Shown: positions 1 through 8,062 of the stretch, one piece after another
How the letters are laid out: each line of letters begins with the position of its first letter
How positions within the stretch are numbered: the stretch's first letter is position 1
The notes under the pieces: model-generated
The model's input: the letters and a program-made list of their open reading frames with translations, nothing else
Database searches by the model: none
What the model was told of the DNA's origin: nothing
Position numbers and translations under genes: made by a program
From: GWE2-40-63 sp050251815
GTDB taxonomy: Bacteria > Bacteroidota > Bacteroidia > Bacteroidales > SZUA-534
Assembly (NCBI GenBank): GCA_050251815.1
Contig: JBFWMB010000022.1
Coordinates: 1-46,762 of the forward strand
Length of the DNA stretch: 46,762 bases
Direction: 5' to 3'

Positions 1-1
1 T

Positions 2-1156
2 TATGTAGCGCACACAAACCTCGATGTTCACGACACCTTAAAAGAAAAATTTGAATTTAGTCCGCTGTTTAATGGAACCATTCAGAGTATTGGACCCCGG
101 TATTGTCCAAGCATCGAAGATAAAGTAGTTACATTCGCTGACAAAACAAGCCATCAATTATTTTTGGAGCCGGAGGGTTTCGAAACCGAGGAATATTACA
201 TTAATGGTTTTTCCAGTAGTTTACCCTGGGAGGTGCAACTTGAAGCATTAAGAAAAATACACGGTCTTGAAAACGTTCATATATTTCGACCAGGATACGC
301 TATAGAATATGATTATTTTGACCCAACACAGCTGAACAGAACTCTTGAAACCAAATTAATTAGCAATTTGTTCTTTGCTGGTCAGATAAATGGAACGACT
401 GGGTATGAAGAAGCTGCAGCACAAGGCTTAATTGCCGGAATTAACGCCGCATTAAAAACTCAAAATAAAGAAGCGTTTACTCTTTTACGCGACGAGGCCT
501 ATATTGGCGTTTTAATTGACGACTTAATAACAAAGGGAGTAGACGAACCGTATCGGATGTTTACAAGTAGAGCCGAATACAGAATATTGTTGCGTCAAGA
601 CAATGCAGATTTAAGACTAACTGAAAAGTCTTACAACATTGGTTTAGCCTCAAAAGAAAGACTGGAAAGGGTTCAAAATAAAAGGGAGGCCGTTGAGAAA
701 TTGATAACTTATTTTGAAGAAACAAGCATACGCCCAAACGACATTAATGAATATCTAATTAGCATCAACTCATCACCGCTAAAGCAAGCATTCAAATTAA
801 TTAATTTAATTGGCCGGCCGAATGTTACAATCACTGCACTAATTAGCAACTTTGAACCACTAAAAAACTTTTGTAACGAGTTAACAATTCAAAGAAATGA
901 GATAATTGAAGGGGCAGAAATTGCCATGAAATACCAGGGGTATCTTGTGCGGGAACGACAAATAGCTGAAAAAATAAAGAAACTTGAGCGATTGAATATA
1001 CCCAAAAACATAAACTACCAAAAATTTATTTCTATTTCTACTGAAGGCAGACAAAAATTAGACGCAATAAAACCGGAAACAATTGGACAGGCAGCTAGAA
1101 TACCCGGAATTAGCCCATCAGATATTAATGTATTACTTGTTAGTTTTGGCAGATAA
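2..1156 (+). CDS. mnmG: tRNA uridine-34 carboxymethylaminomethyl modification enzyme MnmG (GidA), 3' part
   Basis: This is the C-terminal ~384 residues of MnmG; the 5' part lies outside the window. The reading frame is open from base 2. The family hallmark GPRYCPSIEDK appears near residue 31 of the fragment, and the all-helical C-terminal domain ends with RIPGISPSDINVLLVSFGR, typical of MnmG. The full-length family is about 620 residues. With MnmE, this FAD enzyme modifies the wobble uridine of several tRNAs in the cytoplasm. The stop codon is two bases before the first parS-like palindrome. In many bacteria mnmG lies near the origin, which fits those sites. Identification is secure; only the upstream boundary is unknown. 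Confidence 0.96.
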   Translation, partial: YVAHTNLDVHDTLKEKFEFSPLFNGTIQSIGPRYCPSIEDKVVTFADKTSHQLFLEPEGFETEEYYINGFSSSLPWEVQLEALRKIHGLENVHIFRPGYAIEYDYFDPTQLNRTLETKLISNLFFAGQINGTTGYEEAAAQGLIAGINAALKTQNKEAFTLLRDEAYIGVLIDDLITKGVDEPYRMFTSRAEYRILLRQDNADLRLTEKSYNIGLASKERLERVQNKREAVEKLITYFEETSIRPNDINEYLISINSSPLKQAFKLINLIGRPNVTITALISNFEPLKNFCNELTIQRNEIIEGAEIAMKYQGYLVRERQIAEKIKKLERLNIPKNINYQKFISISTEGRQKLDAIKPETIGQAARIPGISPSDINVLLVSFGR

Positions 1157-1158
1157 TG

Positions 1159-1172
1159 GTTCCACGTGGAAC
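1159..1172. promoter_or_regulatory. parS-like palindrome 1 (ParB binding site)
   Basis: GTTCCACGTGGAAC is a perfect 14-bp palindrome matching the core of the known bacterial parS consensus (TGTTNCACGTGNAACA). It begins two bases after the mnmG stop. An identical copy follows exactly 50 bp downstream. Binding by ParB is inferred from the match. Confidence 0.8.
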
Positions 1173-1208
1173 TTAGTTTGAGAAAAGGGGCAAAAAATTT
1201 ACAAAAAA

Positions 1209-1222
1209 GTTCCACGTGGAAC
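1209..1222. promoter_or_regulatory. parS-like palindrome 2 (ParB binding site)
   Basis: Second identical copy of GTTCCACGTGGAAC, flanked on the right by A so that half of the 16-bp consensus is also met. The two sites sit between mnmG and typA, in 150 bp of otherwise AT-rich DNA with no reading frame. I noticed no further copy in the window. Confidence 0.8.
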
Positions 1223-1306
1223 AAAAACATTAATCTCAACAAATAAAAATTGCGCGGCCTGAAGTAATAATTTAAGTCAGAATCTTATAAATTACGGATT
1301 TAATAT

Positions 1307-3109
1307 ATGAACAACATTAGAAACATTGCAATTATTGCCCATGTCGATCATGGCAAAACAACCCTGGTGGATAAAATTCTTATGCAAACAAAGCTGTTTA
1401 AGGATCATGAAACACCTGGTGATTTAATACTCGACAGCAACGATCTGGAGCGGGAGCGAGGAATAACAATTCTTTCAAAGAACGTTTCAGTGAATTATAA
1501 TAATTGTAAAATTAATATAATCGACACTCCGGGACACTCGGATTTTGGTGGTGAAGTTGAGCGGGTTTTAAATATGGCTGATGGAGTGCTTTTATTGGTT
1601 GATGCTTTTGAAGGACCCATGCCACAAACCCGCTTTGTGTTGCAAAAAGCAATACAATTGGGGCTTAAACCCATTGTAGTTATAAACAAAGTTGACAAAC
1701 CCAACTGCCGGCCCGAAGAGGTTTATGAATCGGTTTTCGACCTTATGTTTAGTTTAGATGCAACTGAAGAACAGCTTGATTTTCCGACAATTTACGGCTC
1801 AGCCAAAAATGGGTGGATGGCTAAAGATTTTAAGAATCCATCGACAGATATTATTCCTTTGCTTGATGCAATACTTGAACACATTCCCGAACCAAAAGTA
1901 TCCGAGGGTTCGGTTCAAATGCTAATTACTTCGTTGGATTATTCTGCCTATGTGGGACGAATAGCTATTGGACGGGTGCATCGGGGAGCATTTAAAGCAG
2001 GACAACAACTTAGTTTGTGTAAGCGAGACGGCTCTATTGTACGTACTCGTATAAAAGAATTGTATGTTTTTGAGGGAATGGCACGGAAAAAAGTTGAGAC
2101 AGTTGCTGCCGGTGATATTTGCGCCATGATTGGAATAGATGGTTTTGATATAGGAGACACTCTTGCAGACTATGAAAATCCTGAACCACTTGATCCCATT
2201 GCTATTGATGAACCTACAATGAGTATGTTGTTTACAATTAACGACTCACCATTCTATGGAAAAGAAGGTAAATTTGTTACTTCTCGTCACCTAAAAGAAC
2301 GGCTTGAAAAAGAATTGGAAAAAAACCTGGCAATGCGTCTGGAGCGAACCAGTACTTCTGATTCGTATAATGTTTATGGACGGGGTGTGTTGCATTTGTC
2401 GGTTTTGATTGAAACCATGCGACGTGAAGGATATGAGCTTCAGGTTGGCCAGCCACAGGTTATTATAAAAGAAATAGGAGGAGAAAAACACGAACCCATT
2501 GAGCAATTAACCATTGATTTGCCGGAAGAGTATTCTGGTCGTGCTATTGAAATGGTAACGCAACGTAAGGGGGAGTTGCTTAATATGGAACGAAAAGGGG
2601 AGCGTATACACCTGGAATTTAAAATACCATCCCGTGGAATTATCGGTTTGTCGAGTAATATGTTAACTGCAACTGCCGGTGAAGCGGTTGTTTCGCATCG
2701 TTTTATTGAATATGACTTATATAAGGGTGATATTCCTAAACGGGCCAATGGTTCATTAATTGCCATGGAAGGGGGAACAACCTTTGCGTATGCAATAAAC
2801 AAATTGCAGGATCGGGGTAAGTTTTTTGTTGGTCCACAAGAAGAAGTTTATGCAGGAATGGTGGTTGGTGAGAGTACTCGTGCCGACGATTTGGTTTTAA
2901 ATGTTACTAAAACGAAAAAACTAACCAACATGCGAGCCTCGGGTTCTGACGACAAAGTTAGTATTGCTCCACCCATTCGCTTTAGTTTAGAAGAAGCATT
3001 GGAGTACATCCAAAAAGATGAATATGTAGAAGTCACGCCAAAATCAATCCGTTTACGAAAGATTTTACTTAACGAACATGACAGAAAGCGCCAAAAGAAT
3101 GCACAATAA
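1307..3109 (+). CDS. typA: Translational GTPase TypA/BipA
   Basis: A 600-residue ribosome-associated GTPase of the EF-G-like family, full length for TypA. G-box motifs are all visible: AHVDHGKTT (residues 11-19), RGITI with the switch threonine near 54, DTPGH (73-77) and NKVD (127-130). Elongation-factor-like domains follow, and the C-terminal region has the TypA segment RGIIGLSSNMLTATAGEA. TypA is involved in 50S assembly and in stress and cold adaptation. The start ATG lacks a Shine-Dalgarno sequence, as is usual in this phylum. The gene stands alone, ending in a strong bidirectional terminator shared with the convergent response-regulator gene. Confidence 0.97.
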   Translation: MNNIRNIAIIAHVDHGKTTLVDKILMQTKLFKDHETPGDLILDSNDLERERGITILSKNVSVNYNNCKINIIDTPGHSDFGGEVERVLNMADGVLLLVDAFEGPMPQTRFVLQKAIQLGLKPIVVINKVDKPNCRPEEVYESVFDLMFSLDATEEQLDFPTIYGSAKNGWMAKDFKNPSTDIIPLLDAILEHIPEPKVSEGSVQMLITSLDYSAYVGRIAIGRVHRGAFKAGQQLSLCKRDGSIVRTRIKELYVFEGMARKKVETVAAGDICAMIGIDGFDIGDTLADYENPEPLDPIAIDEPTMSMLFTINDSPFYGKEGKFVTSRHLKERLEKELEKNLAMRLERTSTSDSYNVYGRGVLHLSVLIETMRREGYELQVGQPQVIIKEIGGEKHEPIEQLTIDLPEEYSGRAIEMVTQRKGELLNMERKGERIHLEFKIPSRGIIGLSSNMLTATAGEAVVSHRFIEYDLYKGDIPKRANGSLIAMEGGTTFAYAINKLQDRGKFFVGPQEEVYAGMVVGESTRADDLVLNVTKTKKLTNMRASGSDDKVSIAPPIRFSLEEALEYIQKDEYVEVTPKSIRLRKILLNEHDRKRQKNAQ

Positions 3110-3110
3110 A

Positions 3111-3143
3111 AAAAGGCCGGTTATAATAAACCGGCCTTTTTTT
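3111..3143. terminator. Bidirectional intrinsic terminator between typA and response regulator
   Basis: A perfect 12-bp stem (AAAAGGCCGGTT / AACCGGCCTTTT, arms 3111-3122 and 3129-3140) with a 6-base loop. It is followed by T on the plus strand, and on the minus strand by the T run opposite the A run at 3108-3114. It can end both convergent transcripts. Confidence 0.9.
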
Positions 3144-3162
3144 ATGTTTAAACAATAGGGCG

Positions 3163-3555
3163 TTAACTGTTCTTTTTTAAGTAGATATCAATTTTTTCTA
3201 AGAGCACTTTGCCCATAATTGGTTTTGATAAATAATCGTCGCAACCGGCACTTAAAATTTTTTCTTTTTCACCAGCAAGGGCATACGCCGTTTGTGCAAT
3301 AATTGGCAATTCGGGACGCAGTTTTTTTATTTCACGAGTTGCTTCATAGCCGTTCATTTCTGGCATTTTTATGTCCTTCAAAACCAAATTTATTTCAGGA
3401 CTATTTTTTATCGCCTCTAAAGCCGTTTTTCCGGTTTCGGCCCAGATAAGTGTGGCACCCGTTCGTTTTAATAAGGCTTCAAGAAAAAGATAGTTGGTTC
3501 TTTCGTCTTCAGTTATTAATATGGTTTTTCCTGTAAAATTGTAATTGTTGAACAT
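3163..3555 (-). CDS. Single-domain response regulator (CheY-like receiver)
   Basis: A 130-residue protein consisting of one receiver domain and no output domain. The acidic pair is E16-D17, the phospho-acceptor is D61 in KDIKMPEMNG, the switch threonine is T89 and the conserved lysine is K111 in LSKP, so all catalytic positions are intact. The residue before the acceptor is lysine, where most relatives have a hydrophobic residue or methionine. No histidine kinase is adjacent, so it is an orphan that probably receives phosphate from a hybrid kinase elsewhere and acts through protein contact. The partner cannot be told from this window. Confidence 0.9.
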   Translation of the reverse strand: MFNNYNFTGKTILITEDERTNYLFLEALLKRTGATLIWAETGKTALEAIKNSPEINLVLKDIKMPEMNGYEATREIKKLRPELPIIAQTAYALAGEKEKILSAGCDDYLSKPIMGKVLLEKIDIYLKKNS

Positions 3556-3577
3556 ACCTATTGGCTTTAGCTTTGAA

Positions 3578-3585
3578 CAAATTTA
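3578..3585 (-). promoter_or_regulatory. Candidate -7 box of the response regulator gene
   Basis: On the minus strand this reads TAAATTTG, matching the Bacteroidota primary-sigma -7 consensus TAnnTTTG, about 23 bp before the ATG. I see no good -33 TTTG at the usual 19-21 bp, so the call is tentative. Confidence 0.35.
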
Positions 3586-3635
3586 AGTTTTTTTTACTTA
3601 CTCCTGTGTTTTTTGAATAAAAATTAATGGCTTAC

Positions 3636-4595
3636 TTATTTGCGTGAAGAATCCGGACTATGGTAAACCGTCATTTTCGTACTCCAGAACGATTCAATTT
3701 TTGGCCCAACATATAACATAATTACTGCTAAGGCATATCCGGCAATCATGTCGATAAAGTAATGATACCGCAGATAAAGGGTAGATAAAAACAGGGATAA
3801 TGCTAAGGGAAGTAAGACATAAAAAAACCAACGTTGGTATTTATAGGCAAACAAAAGGGTTAACATTGTAATTCCGTTGTGAAGGCTTGGAAAGCAGTCG
3901 CGGCGCGTGTGATGTGAAATGCTGTAATCTACAACAAAGGCAATTTTATCAGCTATTATACCGCCGTCGAGATGGGTGTGGAAAAATTCTGTTAACGTAT
4001 ATTTAGGGCCTACTGCCGGAAAAATTATATAGCCAATATATCCGGCATAAAAAGCCAGAATAATCGACACCAGTGTTTTTCTAAAAGCATCGTAATTTCC
4101 TCTAAAATATAATATGGCAGGAAGCAGCATCGGATAAACAAAAAACATGCTGTACGAAAAAAACATGTAATCGGTCATGGGTTTTGAAATAAAAGCCTGT
4201 AGTGCTACACTTGGCTGGAAACCCAACAACCAATCATCAATTTTTATCAGCGTATCATCAACATCGTTCGGATTTATAAGGTGAACCATGTTGTGCATGT
4301 TGGTGTAAATTAATATGCAAAAACCAAAAGGAAGAATTTCACGAAGAAATGTTAGAAAGGATGCGAATAGTCGGGTGAGCTGGGTTTTCTGCAGAATTTT
4401 TAGATCCTTTATCTTCAGAATCAGTAAAAAGAAAACAAAGGTTATTACGGTACCAATCAGTCTGTCGATGTCACTTTTATAAAAACCTTCTTTGTCGTGA
4501 AATAGAATCATAAAGATTACCATTGGAATAAAAAGGACAATGGCCAGTAGTTCTTCAATGCGAAGTTTAAAAAGATACGTTTTCAATCGATTCAT
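3636..4595 (-). CDS. PAP2-family membrane phosphatase/transferase (PAP2_3, AUR1-like)
   Basis: A 319-residue polytopic membrane protein with about six hydrophobic segments. It carries two of the phosphatidic-acid-phosphatase motifs: CFPSLHNG near residue 230 (motif 2, catalytic His) and LRYHYFIDMIAG near 270 (motif 3, with the His/Asp pair). Motif 1 is degenerate, as in the PAP2_3/AUR1-like subgroup. Such enzymes act on lipid phosphates or transfer phospho-head groups at the outer face of the inner membrane. Bacteroidota make sphingolipids, so an inositol-phosphoceramide-synthase-like role is possible but only inferred. The gene is monocistronic by position, 81 bp from the response regulator on the same strand. 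Confidence 0.8.
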   Translation of the reverse strand: MNRLKTYLFKLRIEELLAIVLFIPMVIFMILFHDKEGFYKSDIDRLIGTVITFVFFLLILKIKDLKILQKTQLTRLFASFLTFLREILPFGFCILIYTNMHNMVHLINPNDVDDTLIKIDDWLLGFQPSVALQAFISKPMTDYMFFSYSMFFVYPMLLPAILYFRGNYDAFRKTLVSIILAFYAGYIGYIIFPAVGPKYTLTEFFHTHLDGGIIADKIAFVVDYSISHHTRRDCFPSLHNGITMLTLLFAYKYQRWFFYVLLPLALSLFLSTLYLRYHYFIDMIAGYALAVIMLYVGPKIESFWSTKMTVYHSPDSSRK

Positions 4596-4987
4596 TTCAA
4601 GAGTTTTTTCTGGTTACTAATTAAATTATAAAACATCAAAAAAGATTAATCGCCAAAAATAGTCAAATATCAATTATAGTCGTTTATTTTTTTATTCGCC
4701 CAATGCTTTATTTCATAAACCGGTAATGAAATTCACTTAAAACCCCTAAAACAGAAACTAAAATCCGATTCGATTTGTGTTTTTATAAATCAGTTATAAA
4801 TAAACATTCCATTTTTCCTGTCGATTAATTTATTTGCCCAATGTTTAATCTCATTTTTTAACGAATTAAAAATCAATCGCACCTTAACGGGACTAACAGT
4901 CTTCGGTTTATACCCGTCTTAATTAATAGGAAATTGAACAGATCGGTTGGAAGACTTATTTTTATTAATTAAAAAAAAGCGATTTTT
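4596..4987. other. Intergenic region between divergent PAP2 and TetR genes
   Basis: About 390 bp of very AT-rich DNA with no credible gene. It holds a weak minus-strand -7 match (TATTTTTG, 4661-4654) that could serve the PAP2 gene, a pair of 26-bp imperfect direct repeats (4691-4716 and 4829-4854), and an inverted copy of the TetR operator half-site (CGGTTGG, 4944-4950). Confidence 0.6.
4691..4854. repeat. Pair of 26-bp imperfect direct repeats
   Basis: Positions 4691-4716 and 4829-4854 match at 22 of 26 bases and share the core GCCCAATG; their starts are 138 bp apart. They flank a region with no gene. They could be regulator sites or relics of a duplication; no function can be assigned. Confidence 0.6.
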
Positions 4988-5019
4988 TTTGATGATTGTT
5001 CTATTTTATTTTAATTTTG
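4988..5019 (+). promoter_or_regulatory. Promoter of the TetR-LolA-like operon
   Basis: TTTG at 4988-4991, then exactly 20 bp, then TAATTTTG at 5012-5019. This meets both elements and the 19-21 bp spacing of the Bacteroidota primary-sigma promoter. The expected transcription start is near 5024-5026, which places the real start codon of the TetR gene at 5043 and excludes the in-frame ATG at 4947. Confidence 0.7.
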
Positions 5020-5038
5020 ACCAACCGTTCATTCAAAA
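5015..5038. promoter_or_regulatory. Candidate TetR autoregulatory operator
   Basis: A 24-bp imperfect dyad with perfect 6-bp ends (TTTTGA / TCAAAA) and a central ACCAACCGTTC of the kind bound by TetR-family regulators. It overlaps the -7 box and the expected transcription start, and ends four bases before the ATG. A repressor bound here would block initiation. The half-site CCAACCG recurs in inverted orientation about 70 bp upstream. Recognition by the adjacent regulator is inferred. Confidence 0.45.
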
Positions 5039-5042
5039 AAAC

Positions 5043-5693
5043 ATGCCGCGTACAAAAAAACAATTCGATGAGATAAGAAACGAGCGTAAGGCGGAAATTA
5101 TTCAAGCCGCGTTAGAATTATTTGCCAGTCAGGGATATCATAATACCAGCATGCAGCAGATAGCTACCAAAGCAAAGATTTCAAAGGGATTGACCTATAA
5201 TTACTTTGAAAGCAAAGACGAGTTGTTGAAAACCATAATTTTTCAGATTATGGAATCTGTTATGGATCAAATAAATCCCAATCACGATACGGAAATTGAC
5301 GACGAGGAAGCCCTGCACTTTATCGACTCTTTTATGAATGTAATTATTGATAATCCGAATGAATGGAAACTTTATTTCCAGATTTTTATGCAGCAGGATG
5401 TGCTTGATATTATAATTAGCGATGATTTTATGGCCAGACTCTCCAATCACCAAAAGTTGTTTTTCGATTATTTTGCCAACCGCGAGTTCGACGATCCGGT
5501 AGTCGATATTATGCTATTCTCTTCTATTTATAAAGGCTTTACATTACAATACGTTTACGCGCCACACCTTTTTACTAATGACGTTCTGGTTCGATTTAAG
5601 CAGCGCTTAACAGAGTTGTTCTTAAAGCCCAGAAGGAAAGAAAAAAACCCAAATTTCAAATTCGACGAAAGTGTTGGCTACATGTTGACCTAA
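5043..5693 (+). CDS. TetR/AcrR-family transcriptional regulator
   Basis: 216 residues from the chosen ATG. The N-terminal DNA-binding domain has the classical signature: KAEIIQAALELFASQGYHNT followed by the helix-turn-helix SMQQIATKAKISKGLTYNYF. The C-terminal all-helical ligand domain is acidic and unassigned. An in-frame ATG 96 bp upstream would add a hydrophobic, atypical extension and lies upstream of the -33 box, so it was rejected. It is the first gene of an apparent operon with the LolA-like, permease and ATPase genes (33 bp to the next start) and probably senses the substrate of that transporter. Confidence 0.92.
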   Translation: MPRTKKQFDEIRNERKAEIIQAALELFASQGYHNTSMQQIATKAKISKGLTYNYFESKDELLKTIIFQIMESVMDQINPNHDTEIDDEEALHFIDSFMNVIIDNPNEWKLYFQIFMQQDVLDIIISDDFMARLSNHQKLFFDYFANREFDDPVVDIMLFSSIYKGFTLQYVYAPHLFTNDVLVRFKQRLTELFLKPRRKEKNPNFKFDESVGYMLT

Positions 5694-5726
5694 TACGATT
5701 ATTTAAACACATAAAATAAGACAATT

Positions 5727-6473
5727 ATGAAACGAAGCCTTATATTATTTACTTTTTCTTGTTTGTTTCCTGTATTTACTTTTAGCCAAACGGCCGTTGA
5801 AATTATAAAAAAAATGGATGACAAAATGCAGGGGAATTCTAACAGGAGTGAGATGTCAATGGCAATAGTTCGTCCAAAATACACGCGAAACATTGAGTTT
5901 AAAAACTGGTCGCTCGAACGCAATTATTTTATGACATACGTTACAGCACCAGCTTCTGATAAGGGACAGGTATTTATGAAGTATAATACTGAGATGTGGA
6001 GTTATAATCCCTCAATTAACCGAATGATAAAGCTGCCACCCAGCATGATGTCGCAGGGGTGGATGGGTTCTGATTACAGCAACGACGATTTGGTTAAACA
6101 ATCATCCATTGTTAATGATTACACCCACAAAATTGTGAGCGAAGAAATAATTGAAGGCCGCCTTTGCTTTAAAATTGAGATGATTCCACAAATGGAATCA
6201 AATATTGTTTGGAGTAAAGTTTATACCTGGGTCGATAAGGAACTTTTTGTTTCGCTCAAGAGCGAATACTACGATGAGGAAGAATACCTGGTTCGCACCG
6301 AATTAGGAAAAGCAATTAAAAATTTTGATGGTCGGGAACTTCCATCGATCATTGAAATTATTCCTGCCGAAGAGCCCGAAAATAAAACCATCATTACCAT
6401 TAAGTCGATGGATTTTAATGTGGACATTCAAGAAAGCTTTTTTTCGCAGCAAAACATGAAACGAGTTCGATAA
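5727..6473 (+). CDS. LolA-like outer-membrane lipoprotein-sorting family protein
   Basis: A 248-residue exported protein with a signal peptide ending near FTFSQ. The mature part has the features of the LolA_like family (PF17131): an AVEIIKKMDDKMQGN start, the segment PKYTRNIEFKNWSL, and FMKYNTEMWSYNPSINRMIKLPPSMM. The family adopts the half-barrel lipid-carrier fold of LolA/LolB and is commonly encoded beside MMPL-type or MacB-type transporters. Here it sits directly between a TetR regulator and two FtsX-type permeases. The likely job is periplasmic carriage of a lipid or lipoprotein. True LolA function is not implied, since that protein is shorter and is encoded elsewhere. Confidence 0.87.
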   Translation: MKRSLILFTFSCLFPVFTFSQTAVEIIKKMDDKMQGNSNRSEMSMAIVRPKYTRNIEFKNWSLERNYFMTYVTAPASDKGQVFMKYNTEMWSYNPSINRMIKLPPSMMSQGWMGSDYSNDDLVKQSSIVNDYTHKIVSEEIIEGRLCFKIEMIPQMESNIVWSKVYTWVDKELFVSLKSEYYDEEEYLVRTELGKAIKNFDGRELPSIIEIIPAEEPENKTIITIKSMDFNVDIQESFFSQQNMKRVR

Positions 6474-6507
6474 TGAGTAGACCATCGCGTTTTTAAAATG
6501 AACCCTT

Positions 6508-7923
6508 ATGAAAGATTTAATTAACATTGCGTGGCGAAATATATGGCGCAACAAACGTAGGACAGCAATAACAATAGCCTCCATTTTCTTTGCTGTTTTT
6601 TTTGCATTAATTATGCGTTCAATGCAATTAGGCACCTATGGTCACATGATTGATCAAAGCATCGAGAAATTCTCGGGTTATTTGCAAATTCAAGATCCGG
6701 AATATTTCGATGAACCTTCACTGGATAATTATTTGGAATATTCCGAAGAACTCATTCAAACCATTCAACAAACAGAAGGTATAAGCATTGCCGTTCCACG
6801 TATCGAGGCTTTTGTGTTGGCATCCAGCGGGCACCAAAGCAAAGGAGTAATGGTGAACGGAATCGATCCCGTGAAAGAACTTCAATTGAGTAACCCGGAA
6901 CACATGTTGGTTAAATACCGGTTGACTCCGGAAATAGTAAATACAATAATTAATGAAATCACATTTGATAAAAAGCAAATAGAACTACTAAAATTTAACC
7001 AAAACGGATTGTATCACGACTTGGATCGGCTTGCGCTTGATTTGGGCTTAAAACCCGACGATTTTGTGAAATATCACCCAATTTTTAAAGCACACGCATC
7101 TTATTCGGGCCAATACTTAACACCCGACGATGATGGAGTTTTGGTGTCGAGTCGATTGGCAAACTATTTACGGGTCGAAGTGGGCGACTCCATAATTTTA
7201 ATGGGGCAGGGTAAGTTTGGAACAACCGCGGCCGGTATTTTTCCGGTTAAGGGACTGGTTAAAATACTTTCGCCCGAGCTTGATAATAAGCTTGTTTACA
7301 TGGCTTTACCCAAAGCCCAGGAATTTTTAAACATGCCAAACAATCTGACTTATCTGGTAATGAATTTAACCGATAACGATCAAATGTTTGAAGTGCAGAA
7401 ACGCCTGACATCCAAACTCGATCCCGACAAATTGGTGGTAAAGAACTGGAAAGAGATTAATCCAATCCTCGAACAGCAAATAGAAGGCGATAATAAAAGC
7501 GGACAAATGTTTTTAGGCATTTTGTATTTCATCATCTTTTTCGGAATTATTGGAACGGTGCTCATGATGATAGCAGAGCGTAAGCGGGAATTTGGTGTAA
7601 TGGTTGCCATTGGAATGCGTAAAAGCAAATTGATTCTGATTTTGGTCATCGAGATGTTGTTTATTGGCTTAATAGGAACAGCTCTTGGTATGTTGGCTGT
7701 GGCTCCACTGGTTTATTATTATAATTTTAATCCTTATCGGTTTACTGGTGAAATGGCCAAAATGTATGAAGACATGGGACTTGACGCACTAATGCCTGCG
7801 GCCGGGTTCGATGCCTATTTTGCCTGGCAGGCTTTAATAATTTTACTGATGGTTTTTTTAGCTTGTTATATTCCCTTGCGACGAATGCGTAAAATGAAGG
7901 TTATTAATGCACTTAGGGCATAG
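6508..7923 (+). CDS. ABC transporter permease, FtsX/MacB-LolE type (first copy)
   Basis: 471 residues with the architecture of type VII ABC permeases. One transmembrane helix follows the amphipathic start DLINIAWRNIWRNKRRTA. A large periplasmic domain (about residues 45-330) comes next, then three helices including MFLGILYFIIFFGIIGTVLM and a C-terminal RRMRKMKVINAL tail. The GxRKSKL segment (VAIGMRKSKLI) is the coupling region that contacts the ATPase. These permeases act by mechanotransmission on periplasmic partners. It starts 35 bp after the LolA-like gene and is similar in plan to the second permease, implying a heterodimer of the LolC/LolE kind. Confidence 0.92.
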   Translation: MKDLINIAWRNIWRNKRRTAITIASIFFAVFFALIMRSMQLGTYGHMIDQSIEKFSGYLQIQDPEYFDEPSLDNYLEYSEELIQTIQQTEGISIAVPRIEAFVLASSGHQSKGVMVNGIDPVKELQLSNPEHMLVKYRLTPEIVNTIINEITFDKKQIELLKFNQNGLYHDLDRLALDLGLKPDDFVKYHPIFKAHASYSGQYLTPDDDGVLVSSRLANYLRVEVGDSIILMGQGKFGTTAAGIFPVKGLVKILSPELDNKLVYMALPKAQEFLNMPNNLTYLVMNLTDNDQMFEVQKRLTSKLDPDKLVVKNWKEINPILEQQIEGDNKSGQMFLGILYFIIFFGIIGTVLMMIAERKREFGVMVAIGMRKSKLILILVIEMLFIGLIGTALGMLAVAPLVYYYNFNPYRFTGEMAKMYEDMGLDALMPAAGFDAYFAWQALIILLMVFLACYIPLRRMRKMKVINALRA

Positions 7924-8062
7924 TAAAGTCGCTATGAATGAGTTGAAAACGATTATCCGGGTTGAAGTTGTGTGGTTGGAATAGTTTTCTCTTAAAAAAG
8001 AGTAAAAACAACACCAATTATTTATAACCCGAAAAAACACAAGAAAATTCAAAATAAGAACA

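Noticed and set aside
4947..5042. N-terminal extension of the TetR regulator from an upstream ATG
   Set aside because: The extension is hydrophobic and unlike the family, lies upstream of the -33 box, and would make the operator coding.
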